A stretch of 64,000 nt of DNA from Entamoeba invadens IP1 (Eukaryota > Evosea > Mastigamoebida > Endamoebidae): NCBI RefSeq assembly GCF_000330505.1, contig NW_004440426.1, positions 77,597-141,596 on the forward strand, written 5' to 3'. The notes beneath the pieces are model-generated. The model saw only the letters and a program-made list of their open reading frames with translations. It ran no database searches and was not told the origin of the DNA. A program made the position numbers and the translations under genes. Shown in pieces: positions 50,826 to 61,400 of the stretch; the first letter of the stretch is position 1; every line of letters begins with the position of its first letter.

Positions 50826-51905
50826 ATGAGTAAGAAAGGTGGTAGACGTAATAAGGGACAAAAGTTTGTTGTAACTGGTGAACAGGAAGTTGCCACTAGT
50901 TCTTCTGCGCTTTTAACAAAGTATGTTGAAGAGAAACAAGGGACCACTTCCGATTTGTTTGTTCCCAACTTTGCGGCCCACGATGAACGCGTGCAAAAGA
51001 AGAGGGAACGTACCGAAGAACCTGAAAAGAAGGAAGAAGATGGACTTTGGTATGTCCGTCGTGGTGGTGATCGAACTCACCGTGAACGCCGCGATAGAGA
51101 CGAGCGCCCCCGAGATGAGAATGGTGCTGAATTACCAACCGAAGCGGACACAGCAGACAATTGGAGACGTAAGGATGGTGATTCCTATGTCCCACGAAGT
51201 AGTGGTGACGAGAGAGAAAATCGCAGAGAAGGTAGAGAGAGGAAGAGTGAATTAGTAGGTCCTACTGAAGCTGATACTTCAGACAATTGGCGACGTAAAG
51301 AAGGTGATGTTTTCATTCCAAAACATGCTGAGTCTGGTAACTATGAACCAAGAGAAGGGCGTGAGAGGAAGAGTGAGTTAGTTGGTCCTACTGATGCAGA
51401 TACCTCTGATAATTGGAGAAGAAAAGATGGCGATGTGTTTGTCCCAAAACACGCAAACGACGCGTACACACCACCTAGAGAACAACGAGAATATCGAGAG
51501 AAGCGTCCAGAACCTGAAGGCCCAACTGAAGCGGATACTGCAGACTCTTGGAGAAGAAAAGATGGCGACTCCTATGTCCCAAGACAACAATTTGAACATC
51601 GCGAGAGAGAATATGTCCCAAGAGAAGACCGAGCTCCACGAGAGGATAGACCCCCACGAGAAGAGAGAAAATTGTTTGAAGGGACGACACAAGCGGACTC
51701 CGATGATAATTGGAGAAGAAAGCCTGGAGAGACTTATGTCCCCAAACAACGAGGGGGATACAGTGATATTTCCAATAAAAGAGGTGGATCAAGTGGTGAT
51801 AGAAATCGAGGTGGAAGATTCGGCAATGATTCAAGAGGAAGAACTTATGGCGACAAAACTCGAGGTGGTCATTCCCCATCGAGAGGAGGACCAAGAGGTA
51901 AATAA
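50826..51905 (+). CDS. eIF4B-like protein with five DNWRRK repeats and RGG tail
   Basis: 359 residues; the ATG at 50826 is used since 50823 is TTG. The N-terminus is basic (MSKKGGRRNKGQK). From about residue 100 to 310 a unit recurs five times: (P/T)T(E/Q/D)AD(T/S)xDxWRRKxG(D/E)xx(V/I)P(K/R), separated by R/E-rich linkers of 10-40 residues. The last 50 residues are glycine/arginine-rich (RGG type), suited to RNA binding. Short repeats with a W-R core and disordered R/D/E/G stretches are the style of eIF4B, which stimulates the eIF4A helicase in translation initiation. There is no RRM, which human eIF4B has, so the name is tentative. Cytoplasmic RNA-binding is a safer description. Confidence 0.65.
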   Translation: MSKKGGRRNKGQKFVVTGEQEVATSSSALLTKYVEEKQGTTSDLFVPNFAAHDERVQKKRERTEEPEKKEEDGLWYVRRGGDRTHRERRDRDERPRDENGAELPTEADTADNWRRKDGDSYVPRSSGDERENRREGRERKSELVGPTEADTSDNWRRKEGDVFIPKHAESGNYEPREGRERKSELVGPTDADTSDNWRRKDGDVFVPKHANDAYTPPREQREYREKRPEPEGPTEADTADSWRRKDGDSYVPRQQFEHREREYVPREDRAPREDRPPREERKLFEGTTQADSDDNWRRKPGETYVPKQRGGYSDISNKRGGSSGDRNRGGRFGNDSRGRTYGDKTRGGHSPSRGGPRGK

Positions 51906-52083
51906 ATCCAGTAACTGAGCTTTTTTATGTTGTTTTCAATCTTTTTATTGTTGTATTATCTTCAATTGTTCTTTCATATTCTTTTGGATTGAATTCTAAT
52001 CGTGTTGTATGAAAATATAAAAAAAGAGTTGAATGAGTTGATTGAAGAGCAAAATAAAGGCACAAAATCACTTCAATTACTGA

Positions 52084-52254
52084 TTAGTCGAGTTTCTGGA
52101 ATCCAATGTCGACGGCTTTTTCTCTGAAACAACGTCTGCAAATGTCGAGACCGTACTTTCGGATCAACCCCTTTCTGGCGCCGCATCGTCTGCAATTACG
52201 GGCTCCCTTTCCGTTCTCACGTTGATGGCTGCAATAATTAGTGTATGAACCCAT
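52084..52254 (-). CDS. RPS29: 40S ribosomal protein S29 (uS14)
   Basis: A 56-residue protein from the ATG at 52254. It matches eukaryotic S29 (56 residues) over its whole length: NYCSHQREN for the WSHPRKFG region, [26 protein letters not shown] and the end DIGFQKLD. The four zinc ligands are Cys21, Cys24, Cys39 and Cys42. S29 is part of the 40S head near the mRNA path. The gene is intronless and sits tail to tail with the eIF4B-like gene about 180 bases away. Confidence 0.97.
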   Translation of the reverse strand: MGSYTNYCSHQRENGKGARNCRRCGARKGLIRKYGLDICRRCFREKAVDIGFQKLD

Positions 52255-54298
52255 TGCAACTACGAAGTGACATTCCAGTTCAAAGTAGGTTTGGTTTTAT
52301 TATTTCTTTTAGTTTCCTTATACTATTAAATGACAAGAAACAGGTTTTTTGGGGGTATTGTGTTTATTATATTATATTAATAAATATATTATTAATTATA
52401 GTTGTGTTTTTTGTGTGATTTTGCTATATTATATACAACTTATTGTTGATTATTATATAATTATAATTTTAAATTAACTACAAATTAATATATAATATAT
52501 ATGATTTAATTCAAAATAATAAAATGGAATAAAAGACATTTGGAAAAATATGTTTTATATTTTTCATTTAAATTAGTTATGGATAAAAATAGTAAAAAAA
52601 ACGGAAAACGTTGGTAAAATAAAATTAATATTATTTTGTTTTTTCATTAAAAAAGCAAAATAATTATAATATTATAACTATTTAAATACTATAATTTGAT
52701 AACTAATTTTCTTAAAATAAATATATGTTTTAATCTAAAAGGTAAAACTAAAATGAAATGAGTATTATTTCTATAAAATACCCCGGTTTTTAACAGCATT
52801 TCTGGCCATTATTTCTTACCCTATAGAAGTTAAATCGTGTCGGCTGTTGTATTTATTTATTTTTATTACAGTTATTAACCAAACAGTTGTATCGATTCTT
52901 TAATATATTTAATTATTCATTTAATAAAATTAATTGTGTTTTTTTTTGAAATAAAAAAAATTAAATAGAGTTGTTTTAATTATATTTTGGTGGTAAATAG
53001 TATTATTAAAATATAAATATATTTTTACTTTCAACCGTCCACTTTATTTCATAATAAAAAAGTATAATATAATTAATTAAATGATATTTTATTAAAAACA
53101 GTTTTTATAAATTGAAAAGAGATTAAAAAAAATAATATTGTTTATTTTTATTTGAAATTAATATTTTCCCGGTTTTCTTTAATTAAAAGGCTCCTGTTAT
53201 TAAAATCAAAAAACAACCCCAATTTGATTTTTCATCTAGTTAATAAATGAAAATATTTAATAACACAAATAATTATAAAATATTATTTGTTTTATGTTAA
53301 TTGTCGTTTTAAAGTCGTTAAAAAAATAAAATCAATCAATTTATTTTGCGCATATTTTTCCAAAATATATGGGTTTTTTCCAATCAAAATATAATAGTTC
53401 CTTCAAAATAAAAATAGGATCTTACTTGTTTTTATATTTCGTTGAATATCATTTTTTTGTGTAAAGAAGTTGAAATTCATACCAATTGAATTACCCATCA
53501 AAAAATGAATGATGGTCTTGGAATTTTGTTTTTGTCCCGTATGTTTCCAAAAACAAACTTCATTATTATAGATTTGATTTATATTAGATTCCAACAGTTA
53601 ATTATAGTTAAAGATTAAAGGACGTATGATAAAGCATTTCCATTTCAATATAAATAATATCAAAGAAAAAAAATCAATGCATAATTGATACGACAAAACC
53701 ACAAAGATATTTATTGTAATAAATCGCTGTATGTAATCTATCAAATATAGGCTCCTGTTACTCAATATAGGCCAATCGAACATCCAGAGTAAAAATATTT
53801 TCTTGATAATCTATGCTTTTTGTTTTGAGATAGAGCGGTATAATTCAAAAATGCTTTCAATGGTATAAATGGTGCGAATTATAACAATAAAAAAGGCAGT
53901 TGTGAATTACAAATCACATTCGGGATGGCGAGAAAAAGCAATGTTTTGTCCAATTTTTCAAACGGAAAACCCCAGTTTGGAACCGGAGCATAACACCTAT
54001 CAATTCAAACGGTTGTCCAGTCTAAATTAGGATTTCTTAGCATTACAAAAATGCCCAAAAGTGGTTTTATTTATATTGGTAAGCTAACTTCTTCAAATTT
54101 CACAAGTTTGGGATACTAAGAGGCCCAAATCGTATAATTTGACGAAGAAAAAAGCTGAATAATATTTGTTTGCAAATAATAGCGTTATATTTCACTCAAA
54201 AGTATTTTTAATAACATTCGAAACAGTTTAATCGAAACTCAAGTTATTCAACATAAAAAGGAATAGCTGAGAAACTCAGTACTTCAGAGAACAATATT
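52255..54298. other. Long intergenic stretch, partly non-AT-rich
   Basis: 52255-53800 is low-complexity A+T; the 11-mer GGCTCCTGTTA occurs at about 53190 and 53750. From about 53820 to 54140 the sequence is clearly less AT-biased but contains no ORF beyond 23 codons (53924-53995) and no RNA signature I recognise. Confidence 0.5.
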
Positions 54299-57200
54299 AT
54301 GTTCACGCTTATTGTCATGTTATTATTTAAAATTGTTGTTTCATTTTTGTGTTCACCTGGATGCAAGAGTGGATGTATTGCTGACTACACATGTTTAGGT
54401 AATTGCAGTGAATTATATGAACAAGACACATCTTGTCAGTACTGTCAATTTACAAATCCATATGATGGGAATGATGTAACTTTCTTAATGAGGGATGGAG
54501 TCTGCTACAAGAACACCAATGTTGTTGAGACGATTGAATGGCTTCCAAAGGAAATTAATATTTCTGAGATGACAAAAGATGAAACTTACACGTTTAGAAT
54601 AACCAAAACGGGGACTGCAGACCACAGTCCGTGTTATTACAAACAAAAATATCGACTTGCACGGTGGTTTAAAATTAACTTGAACCAATTTACAGAAGAT
54701 CACTTCCTTATTCACTTGTCTAAACCAAATAAAGACAATGTGACTCTATTCTTCGATGGCACAAATTCCCAGAGATCTGATGTCACTGCAAAATGCTCAA
54801 TTCATGTTGCTATTAACGACACAGACACTTCAGTGGAAATCAGAGCTCCAATAGTTCGTCCAACGAATACTGTTGAAGGGAGTGATGTTTTCTACTACTT
54901 TTTTGCCAGTGTTGACGATTACTACGAAGTTGATGTGTCCGTCACTGTTAGTGAAGCGAATGGGGTATTGTGGGACCCTTACTTTAACATCACTCAAAAA
55001 GAGATCGACCCACTCTTAAAAGACTTAAATGCAACAGCAAGTTACACCGTTCCATTCGAGTCTTCAGGACATTATGGGTACTTACCCTGTTTCACAGACT
55101 TCTATGCTAAAGTAGTCATCTTCACAGCTTCATTTTTCGGTGAGTACTCCATGAGATTTGACTCGAGGGCAAACAACAGAGTCAACCACCTTGTCGAGTT
55201 TTCAGTCGAAGAAGGTGCCAATGGCGAGCTCACATACAAATGCATAAAAGGATATGAAGGAGTACCTATTGGGGCACTTGCGGAATACGAGAACAGTGGG
55301 TTTGTGGCCAAAATCAAAGGAGATGTTGAAGGGACAAGGAACTTTGCCGTTGCTTCTGAAGACCCTCGAAGTAACATTCAGCTTGAAATCACGGCACTTT
55401 GTATCAACGACTGTCACTATTTAGAAGGACATGGGAAATGTCTTACAACTGATGGCATCTGTAAGTGTGAAGATAAATATGGAGGTGAAGATTGTCGATT
55501 AAAATGTTATTACGAAGGGCAGTGGTTGGTCCCTGAGAAGAGCAATTTGTGTTACTTTGGATCCCAAAATTGTGACGACGACTGTCTCTGCAAGAACGGA
55601 GAATTAGTCATCAACCATTTGTGCACGACAGAACAATGCAGAGATGGAGGAATGGGGGACGGGGATGAGTGTCCTGCTGAAGCCGAAGGGTGTTCGCCCA
55701 ATTGCATGTGTTTCGCAGAAAATGGGTATAATGCTGACGGTCGAGGCAAATGCATCAATCGGTTATGTGGCAATAGAAAGATAGATACGTACTATGAAGG
55801 CTCCAAATTTATTCGAACGGAAGAGTGTGACTCAGGAACTAATTGTGATTCGCAATGTCGATGTGTTGAAGGCTTTGTGCCGGACCCCACAGATCCTTTA
55901 AGTTGTGTAGTTAAGTCGATATCAAGTGGTGCGATAGCTGGAATAGTTGTAACCAGTGTGATAGTCTTTATCTTTATTCTTGGGCTAATTTCATTGTTAC
56001 TGTACTTTGCACTTCGATACAAAAAGGCAGACGTCTCTATCTATAAACAACAGCAACCCACATATCACTTTTATATCACTGGATCAAAGAGAGACGTTCC
56101 TTCAAAACAGTCTGGCTATTACATAGACCCAGTCAATCTTGATTATGGAAATACCAATCAAGCAACTGAAATCTTCGACACGCGATTCGAGAGAATGGAA
56201 GTTAAGAACTTTAGTAAGAACAAATAGTTTGTTGATTGAATAATTATCATAGAGTGACGACTTAAAGTAATAAATTTGATGTGACAAGAAATAACACCGT
56301 AGCTTGATGATCATATTCCACACCCCTAATAGCCCTAAATACGTCTTCTATTTCGACCCACAAGTTGTAATTATCGGGCCACACTCGCCAATGAAAACTA
56401 TTACGTCGTTCTTAACTCTCCACTGTACATGTAAAATAAGAGAACTAAAGATCCCATATACCGTGTGGTTCAGTAAGTCACTCTCGACACTGAAACAAAT
56501 TGCCGAACTCCTAAAAGGAAAGGATTTCGACTTATGGAATACCGAAGACCAAAATCAGATGGACAAGTTGTACAAAAACGTCCGAAGACATTTCCACAAC
56601 TATATCACTATCAAAACAGACGCTTCAAGTTCAACACACATTGATATGGACGAGTTGAACATCTCTGAAAGCCCTATAGCTGAAGGAGCAATGGGTAAAG
56701 TCTTTATAGGTAATTACCGAAGTGTCCCCGTCGCCATCAAGCAATTTAGATGGGACAACTTGACAGTTGAAGAGATGAAAGAGTTAAAGAACAGTGTTGT
56801 CTCTGAATGTGAAATTATGAGTCGCCTTAGAAATCCGTTCATCGCAAATTACATGGGCGCAGTTACTTACCTCCCACAAGTCTCTATGGTCATTCAATTC
56901 TTCATCTTGGGATCACTGGGAGAGTATATCAGACCTACTAGTCGAGACTATGTCAAACTTCCGTATCGAGTCAAAGTCAAAATGATGTTCGACGCAGCTC
57001 GAGGGATGAGGTTCTTACATGAGAACAAGATCATGCACTTGGATTTCAAGCCAGACAATTTGCTGGTGAACTCGTTGGACGCAAACAGCGCGTGTTCAGT
57101 CAAGATCACTGATTTTGGGACGTCGAGATTTGTCAAGAAGAGTAACTTGGACGAGAAAGGACTTGGGACACCCGTCTATGCAGCCCCTGAGACTTTCCAT

Positions 57201-57569
57201 GATGAGTACACAAACGCGGGTGATGTCTATTCATTCGGCGTGACGGCGTGGGAAATCTTCCATGAAGAAGAGCCATACAAGGAGATGAAAAGTGTCTTTG
57301 AAATCAAAGGGCATGTCGAGAAAGGCTTGAGACTTGCATTTGATAACAAAGTCCCCGAGTTACTGAAGTTTATGATAACAGAGTGTTGGAAACCAGAGCC
57401 TTCCGAACGCCCCAATTTTGATAATGTTATTAAAATGATTGTGAGGGTCGATGACGATATAGTAAATCACTTAGACTTGGACAGCGGCGTGAGCGAAGAG
57501 AAGATCGAAGAGATCATTGAACAGCGTGTTTCGCGAATCAAGTCGCAGTTTAACGAGTTAACATCATGA
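54299..57569 (+). CDS. Transmembrane TKL-type receptor kinase with Cys-rich ectodomain (2 exons)
   Basis: Two ORFs (54299-56227 and 56304-57569) are one gene: a GTTTGT donor at 56227 overlaps the apparent stop and a TAG acceptor at 56300-56302 restores the frame (intron 76 nt). Exons 54299-56226 and 56303-57569 give 1064 residues. A signal peptide (MFTLIVMLLFKIVVSFLC) is followed by a cysteine-rich, furin-like ectodomain with EGF-type segments near 365-540, and a membrane helix at about 546-572. The juxtamembrane region carries an MSP-like module (PNSPKYVFYFDPQVVII...IPYTVWFSKS) that spans the intron. The kinase (about 762-1030) has GAMGKVF, VAIKQF, HLDFKPDN and DFGTS. The HRD arginine is Leu (non-RD) but catalytic Asp and DFG are present, so activity is likely. 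The layout is typical of Entamoeba TMKs. Confidence 0.92.
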
Positions 57570-57726
57570 AGAGTGTCATATGTGTCTTTTTAGTTTCAAT
57601 TTAGTTTAATTTTAATTTAAATTTAATTACTAAATACAATAATTCTAATACTATAAATTAACTAATTAAATAACTCAAAGAATAAAGTGAATGAAATAAC
57701 TTGAAAAGAACAGACAACACAGACAA

Positions 57727-58268
57727 ATGGATGAAGACAAAAAGGCTTATATGGTGAGGGGAGAATTGTGGGTGGCAAAGAAAGTGATGATCTCTCCGAT
57801 GAAAGAAGATGAGATGAATCGAAACAAAATATACATGCAACCCAGTGTCGACAAAGTGTTGAGCGACCTTCACGTTCCTCCCGAACTTTCTTCTGTCAAC
57901 TGGAAAGTCTCTAAAGTTGGTCAAGCGTATTTAGCTGGCCTCAATTTGAATTATAACACAAAGCTGATTCCGCGCCTCTTTAAAGCGTCGAAAAAAGACG
58001 ATCAGATTCTTGAATTTGCTGGGAACAAACAAGTAACTTACAATCCTTTAGAAGCTATTATTATACAGACAGCGTTGAATATGCCATCTGGTACATATGA
58101 AAGTGTTTGTTTCCATCTATTCCATGTATAATGTATATAACAAATTTATATATATATAACAAATCACTCATTTCATAGAAAAAGTTGATGTCCTTCAGGC
58201 AGAAAATGAGTATGGTGAACGAACATAGACCACGCGTCGACGACTATCCTCGCAAACGATTTAATTAG
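57727..58268 (+). CDS. Small two-exon protein, unknown function
   Basis: Exons 57727-58104 and 58179-58268, joined by a 74-nt intron (GTTTGT...TAG), give 155 residues. The unspliced frame would end in CFHLFHV inside the intron. The protein starts MDEDKKAYMVRGELWVAKKV, has a mixed helical/strand middle (NWKVSKVGQAYLAGLNLNYN) and ends in a basic, arginine-rich tail (EHRPRVDDYPRKRFN). No known domain is recognised and there is no targeting signal. The gene is probably real: intron phase and codon structure are both consistent. Confidence 0.7.
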
Positions 58269-58343
58269 GATGATTGTTCTTGGTTCACACGATAACAACA
58301 AATGGTAACAACGAAATAAATCAATCAACACAAGTTAAAATCG

Positions 58344-58784
58344 TTAAGCAGTGGGCTTGAGAACAGAAGCTTGTAACTTCTCGAGTGGTAACCCTAAATC
58401 ATTGTCCCATGGCTTTCTACCAAGTTTAACCCCATTGTCGACTCTCCCTTGTGCGTCTTTGACGGTCCAGGGTTTCTCCCTTTGAACTCGCTTTGCGTTG
58501 AGTTTGTGTGGCGTTTGTGTGCAGTGCTTCAAGTAAATGGCACGAGTCAAAAAGTATTTGTCACACACCCCGCAGTAATGTTGACCCATCCCAGGCTTGT
58601 CTTCGTCTTTTTCTAATGCGGTCAAAGGCTTCCCAGCAGGTGTGATCTCACCGTTGTTAATCGCATTCACTATTTGGTCCAAGTCCTTCGTCTTGTGTTT
58701 CATCGAAAGGCGCTTGTGGACTCCACCTATACCACAACCTTTACGTTTCGATTTGTGAACTTTATTTCCTCGTTGTCGCGGCAT
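58344..58784 (-). CDS. Bud20/ZNF593-like C2H2 zinc-finger protein
   Basis: 146 residues from the ATG at 58784. The N-terminus is very basic (PRQRGNKVHKSKRKG), followed by SMKHKTKDLDQIV, where ZNF593 has a KRRRPDLDEI-type motif. One C2H2 finger (HYCGVCDKYFLTRAIYLKHCTQTPHK) matches the Bud20 finger, with the wider spacing and H-x5-H ending of the RNA-binding subtype. A basic stretch (AKRVQREKPWT) follows. Bud20 is a shuttling factor that helps export pre-60S ribosomal subunits from the nucleus. Length is close to the yeast (166) and human (134) proteins. Intronless. Confidence 0.88.
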   Translation of the reverse strand: MPRQRGNKVHKSKRKGCGIGGVHKRLSMKHKTKDLDQIVNAINNGEITPAGKPLTALEKDEDKPGMGQHYCGVCDKYFLTRAIYLKHCTQTPHKLNAKRVQREKPWTVKDAQGRVDNGVKLGRKPWDNDLGLPLEKLQASVLKPTA

Positions 58785-59522
58785 TTAGTTGTGGATTTTA
58801 AAGAGAAGCTTGGCTTTTTTAGGGTTCGTTGGTCAAGTCTTTCATTTGTATTGAACGATTGTATATAACTTCTATATGGTTTTATTTTATTATATTATTA
58901 GTAGTAATATTTAATGTTATTTATAGATAATAAACAATGGTTAGTTATTATATAATTATAATTTTACTATTTTAAACAATTAATTGTATTTAATTTAATT
59001 AGTAACTTATTTGGTAATTTATAGTTAAATGAGTTATTGATTCAACAAAGAAGTAACTTTTATTATTGTAAATTTTATATAAAATATATTTAAAAATATT
59101 GTGTTCGATTAATATTTACAATAATAATATTTAATAATTTAATTATTAATAAATTATTGTTAATTTATATTATTAAACAATGATTGTATATTTATATCGA
59201 ATGTCAATAAATTAAGTTCAAATATAAAACAACATACTGAGATTAAAATATAATAATTTATGTATTAATATGATTATAAACTAATATAATAACTATAAAC
59301 AAAAACAAAAAGATTTTTTTTTTCACCCCAAAAAAACAAAAAACAAAAAAATGACACCAATTTATTACTCAATTTTTCTGTAAAAAATCTGGACGTCCAC
59401 TTCTTATATTATTCTAGAGTCAATAATAAAGACTCGATTTTATTGTTTGACATTTCAAGCAATTTCCTTTCTGTTTAGTGTGATTTAAAGAAAAACTGGA
59501 CTCTTCATCTTATAATTCAAAG
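58785..59522. other. AT-rich intergenic stretch
   Basis: Divergent promoter region of low-complexity A+T; nothing recognised. Confidence 0.5.
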
Positions 59523-60510
59523 ATGTCACGTACTATGCTTGTGCCTTTAACATCTGTTGTTCCAAACATTGATCTTCTTCTCGTCAATTTATTTAAGGCT
59601 CGGACGTATGATGAGTTTCGACAAATAGTCACTGCTGATGTTGTATAGTTTGTTAACTAGTTTCGAATATTATTCTGATAGTATAATGACCTCCAATAGA
59701 ATAACACGCAGTTATTTGTGCCAAGAAATGCGCACACGTCTAATGAGTGAGCCTGTGTTACTTCCATTGACCACAGAAAAGCGGATTGTAGTCATTGGAG
59801 ACCTTCACGGACAGTACTTTGATCTGATTCGACACTTCCAAGTCAATGGGTTACCACCAACTACGATCTATTTGTTCTTAGGAGATTATGTCGATCGAGG
59901 GAAATACAGTGTCGAGGTGTTGTGTTTACTTTATGCCCTTAAAGTGAAATACCCCGACTGCGTCTATATAGTCAGAGGAGACCACGAGTGTTCCCGAGTG
60001 AATCGACGCGGTGGATTTTACTCGGAGTGTCTCAGAGACTTCTCGAGTTTATACCCGTGGAATGCGTTTGTGTCGACATTCAACGTGATGCCATTCGCAG
60101 CGATAATCGACGGGAAGATTCTTTGTATCCACGGAGGGTTATCTCCTCTCTTGGAGCAAATTGGGCAACTGAAGAAGATCGAAAGACCCGTTGATATACC
60201 CCACGAGGGATTATTAAGAGATATCGTATGGTCCGACTTCTTCGAAGAGCAAGAAGGGTATGGCGACAACGAAAGAAGAGAGACTAGTTTTGTCTTTGGG
60301 AAGGAACAACTCGATCTCTTCCTTAAGAAGAATAATTTGGTTGGGATTATTAGAGGGCATGAATTGGTCAACACCGGATTTTTGGTCGAAGGAAATTGTA
60401 TTACTGTTTTCTCTGCTTGTCAGTACGTCGGGTGTTTCGATAACAGCTCGGCTGCAGTAATAGTCGAGAAAGGCCTCAAGATCTCTTTCAGTGTTTGTTA
60501 CTCTCTATGA
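59523..60510 (+). CDS. PPP-family serine/threonine phosphatase with RGDHE motif (2 exons)
   Basis: An ATG at 59523 opens exon 1 (59523-59647), joined by a very short 34-nt intron (GTTTGT...GATAG) to exon 2 (59682-60510): 317 residues. The exon 1 product NIDLLLVNLFKARTYDEF aligns with the PP1 start NIDSIIGRLLEV, and exon 2 opens with MTSNRITRSYLC, matching LTENEIRGLC, which supports this join. Motifs follow PPP order: GDLHGQ (81-86), GDYVDRG, RGDHE (140-144), HGGLSP, WSDF, RGHE, and VFSACQYVG near the end. The metal-binding Asn of RGNHE is Asp, and the LFSAPNYCG motif is changed. The enzyme may be altered in activity or inhibitor sensitivity. Closest to the PP1/PP2A group. Confidence 0.9.
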
Positions 60511-60668
60511 TATATTTTTAATAGTTAATTACTATAATAAAATACACCTGGTTATAGGAAGTATTTTAATAAGAAGTACTATAATTCTATAAATAAGATT
60601 ACATGGTTAAATTAATTAGAATTGTATAGTTCCGGAAATAAAGTGTAGGTGATAGAGCCAAGCAACGT

Positions 60669-61201
60669 CTAGTTAATAGAAATTTCGGTCAACGGGATTG
60701 GTGTGAGGAGTTGTGTGTTTGTAAATGATATTTCTTGAATTTCCAACGTTTTGCACAGATATTCAGACAGTAGTGTTGTTACTACAGCGACAATAATGGT
60801 GCTTATAAGCCAAGTCTATCGGATGAATAACATTTTGAAATATAATGTTATATATAACATTTTTAATAACAAAAACAAACAAGAGGTGGGAATAATGTGA
60901 GGGAATTAACTGCGGTAAAGAGATAATGGAATACATATACGGTGAATGCGAAGTCGTAACATGCCTTATACTTTTGGACAATAAATCTGATTGCGACGGC
61001 AAGTATAAGTGGGTTAAGTAAATAGGACACAAAGTAGAGGGGATATGCCGAAGAGACACTTTTGAATGAAAATATGAACTTGATTTTAGACTCGGAGGAA
61101 ACGGAAATAATTGCGGACAAAAGTGGGAGGAGAAGAAAAACAAATTGGCACATGGCCATTTGAATAAGAATCGTTCTGATATTGGCAATCTCAGGCCTCA
61201 T
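60669..61201 (-). CDS. SYS1: SYS1-like Golgi membrane protein (2 exons)
   Basis: Exons 60881-61201 and 60669-60815 give 155 residues (human SYS1: 156). The 65-nt intron starts GTTTGT and ends GATAG. The first part has hydrophobic helices and the signature KACYDFAFTVYVFHYLFTAV, matching the CLDFTVTVHFFHLL block. Exon 2 begins TWLISTIIVAVVTTLLSEYLC, matching the WWLVQ...GEYLC block, followed by a cytosolic tail. Without splicing the ORF ends prematurely. SYS1 sits in trans-Golgi membranes and helps recruit ARFRP1/Arl3 GTPases. Four membrane helices are expected. Confidence 0.9.
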
Positions 61202-61400
61202 TTGTCTCTTTTGAGTTTTGGATTATTTCTAGTTAAATTACTCTCATTAAATTATTTATTTGGTATTTTGGATAAACAAAAGATATAGTTATAATTATAA
61301 GAATTTATAGTTTATTGTTTCATTAAAAAACAAAAACGAATCAATGCATATACAATTATAAATCTTAGTCTTCATATCTCTCATGTGCTACTTTTCATAC

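Noticed and set aside
56304..57569. Stand-alone cytosolic kinase gene
   Set aside because: No proper start (TTG then ATG), truncated MSP-like module, and perfect intron phase with the upstream ORF.
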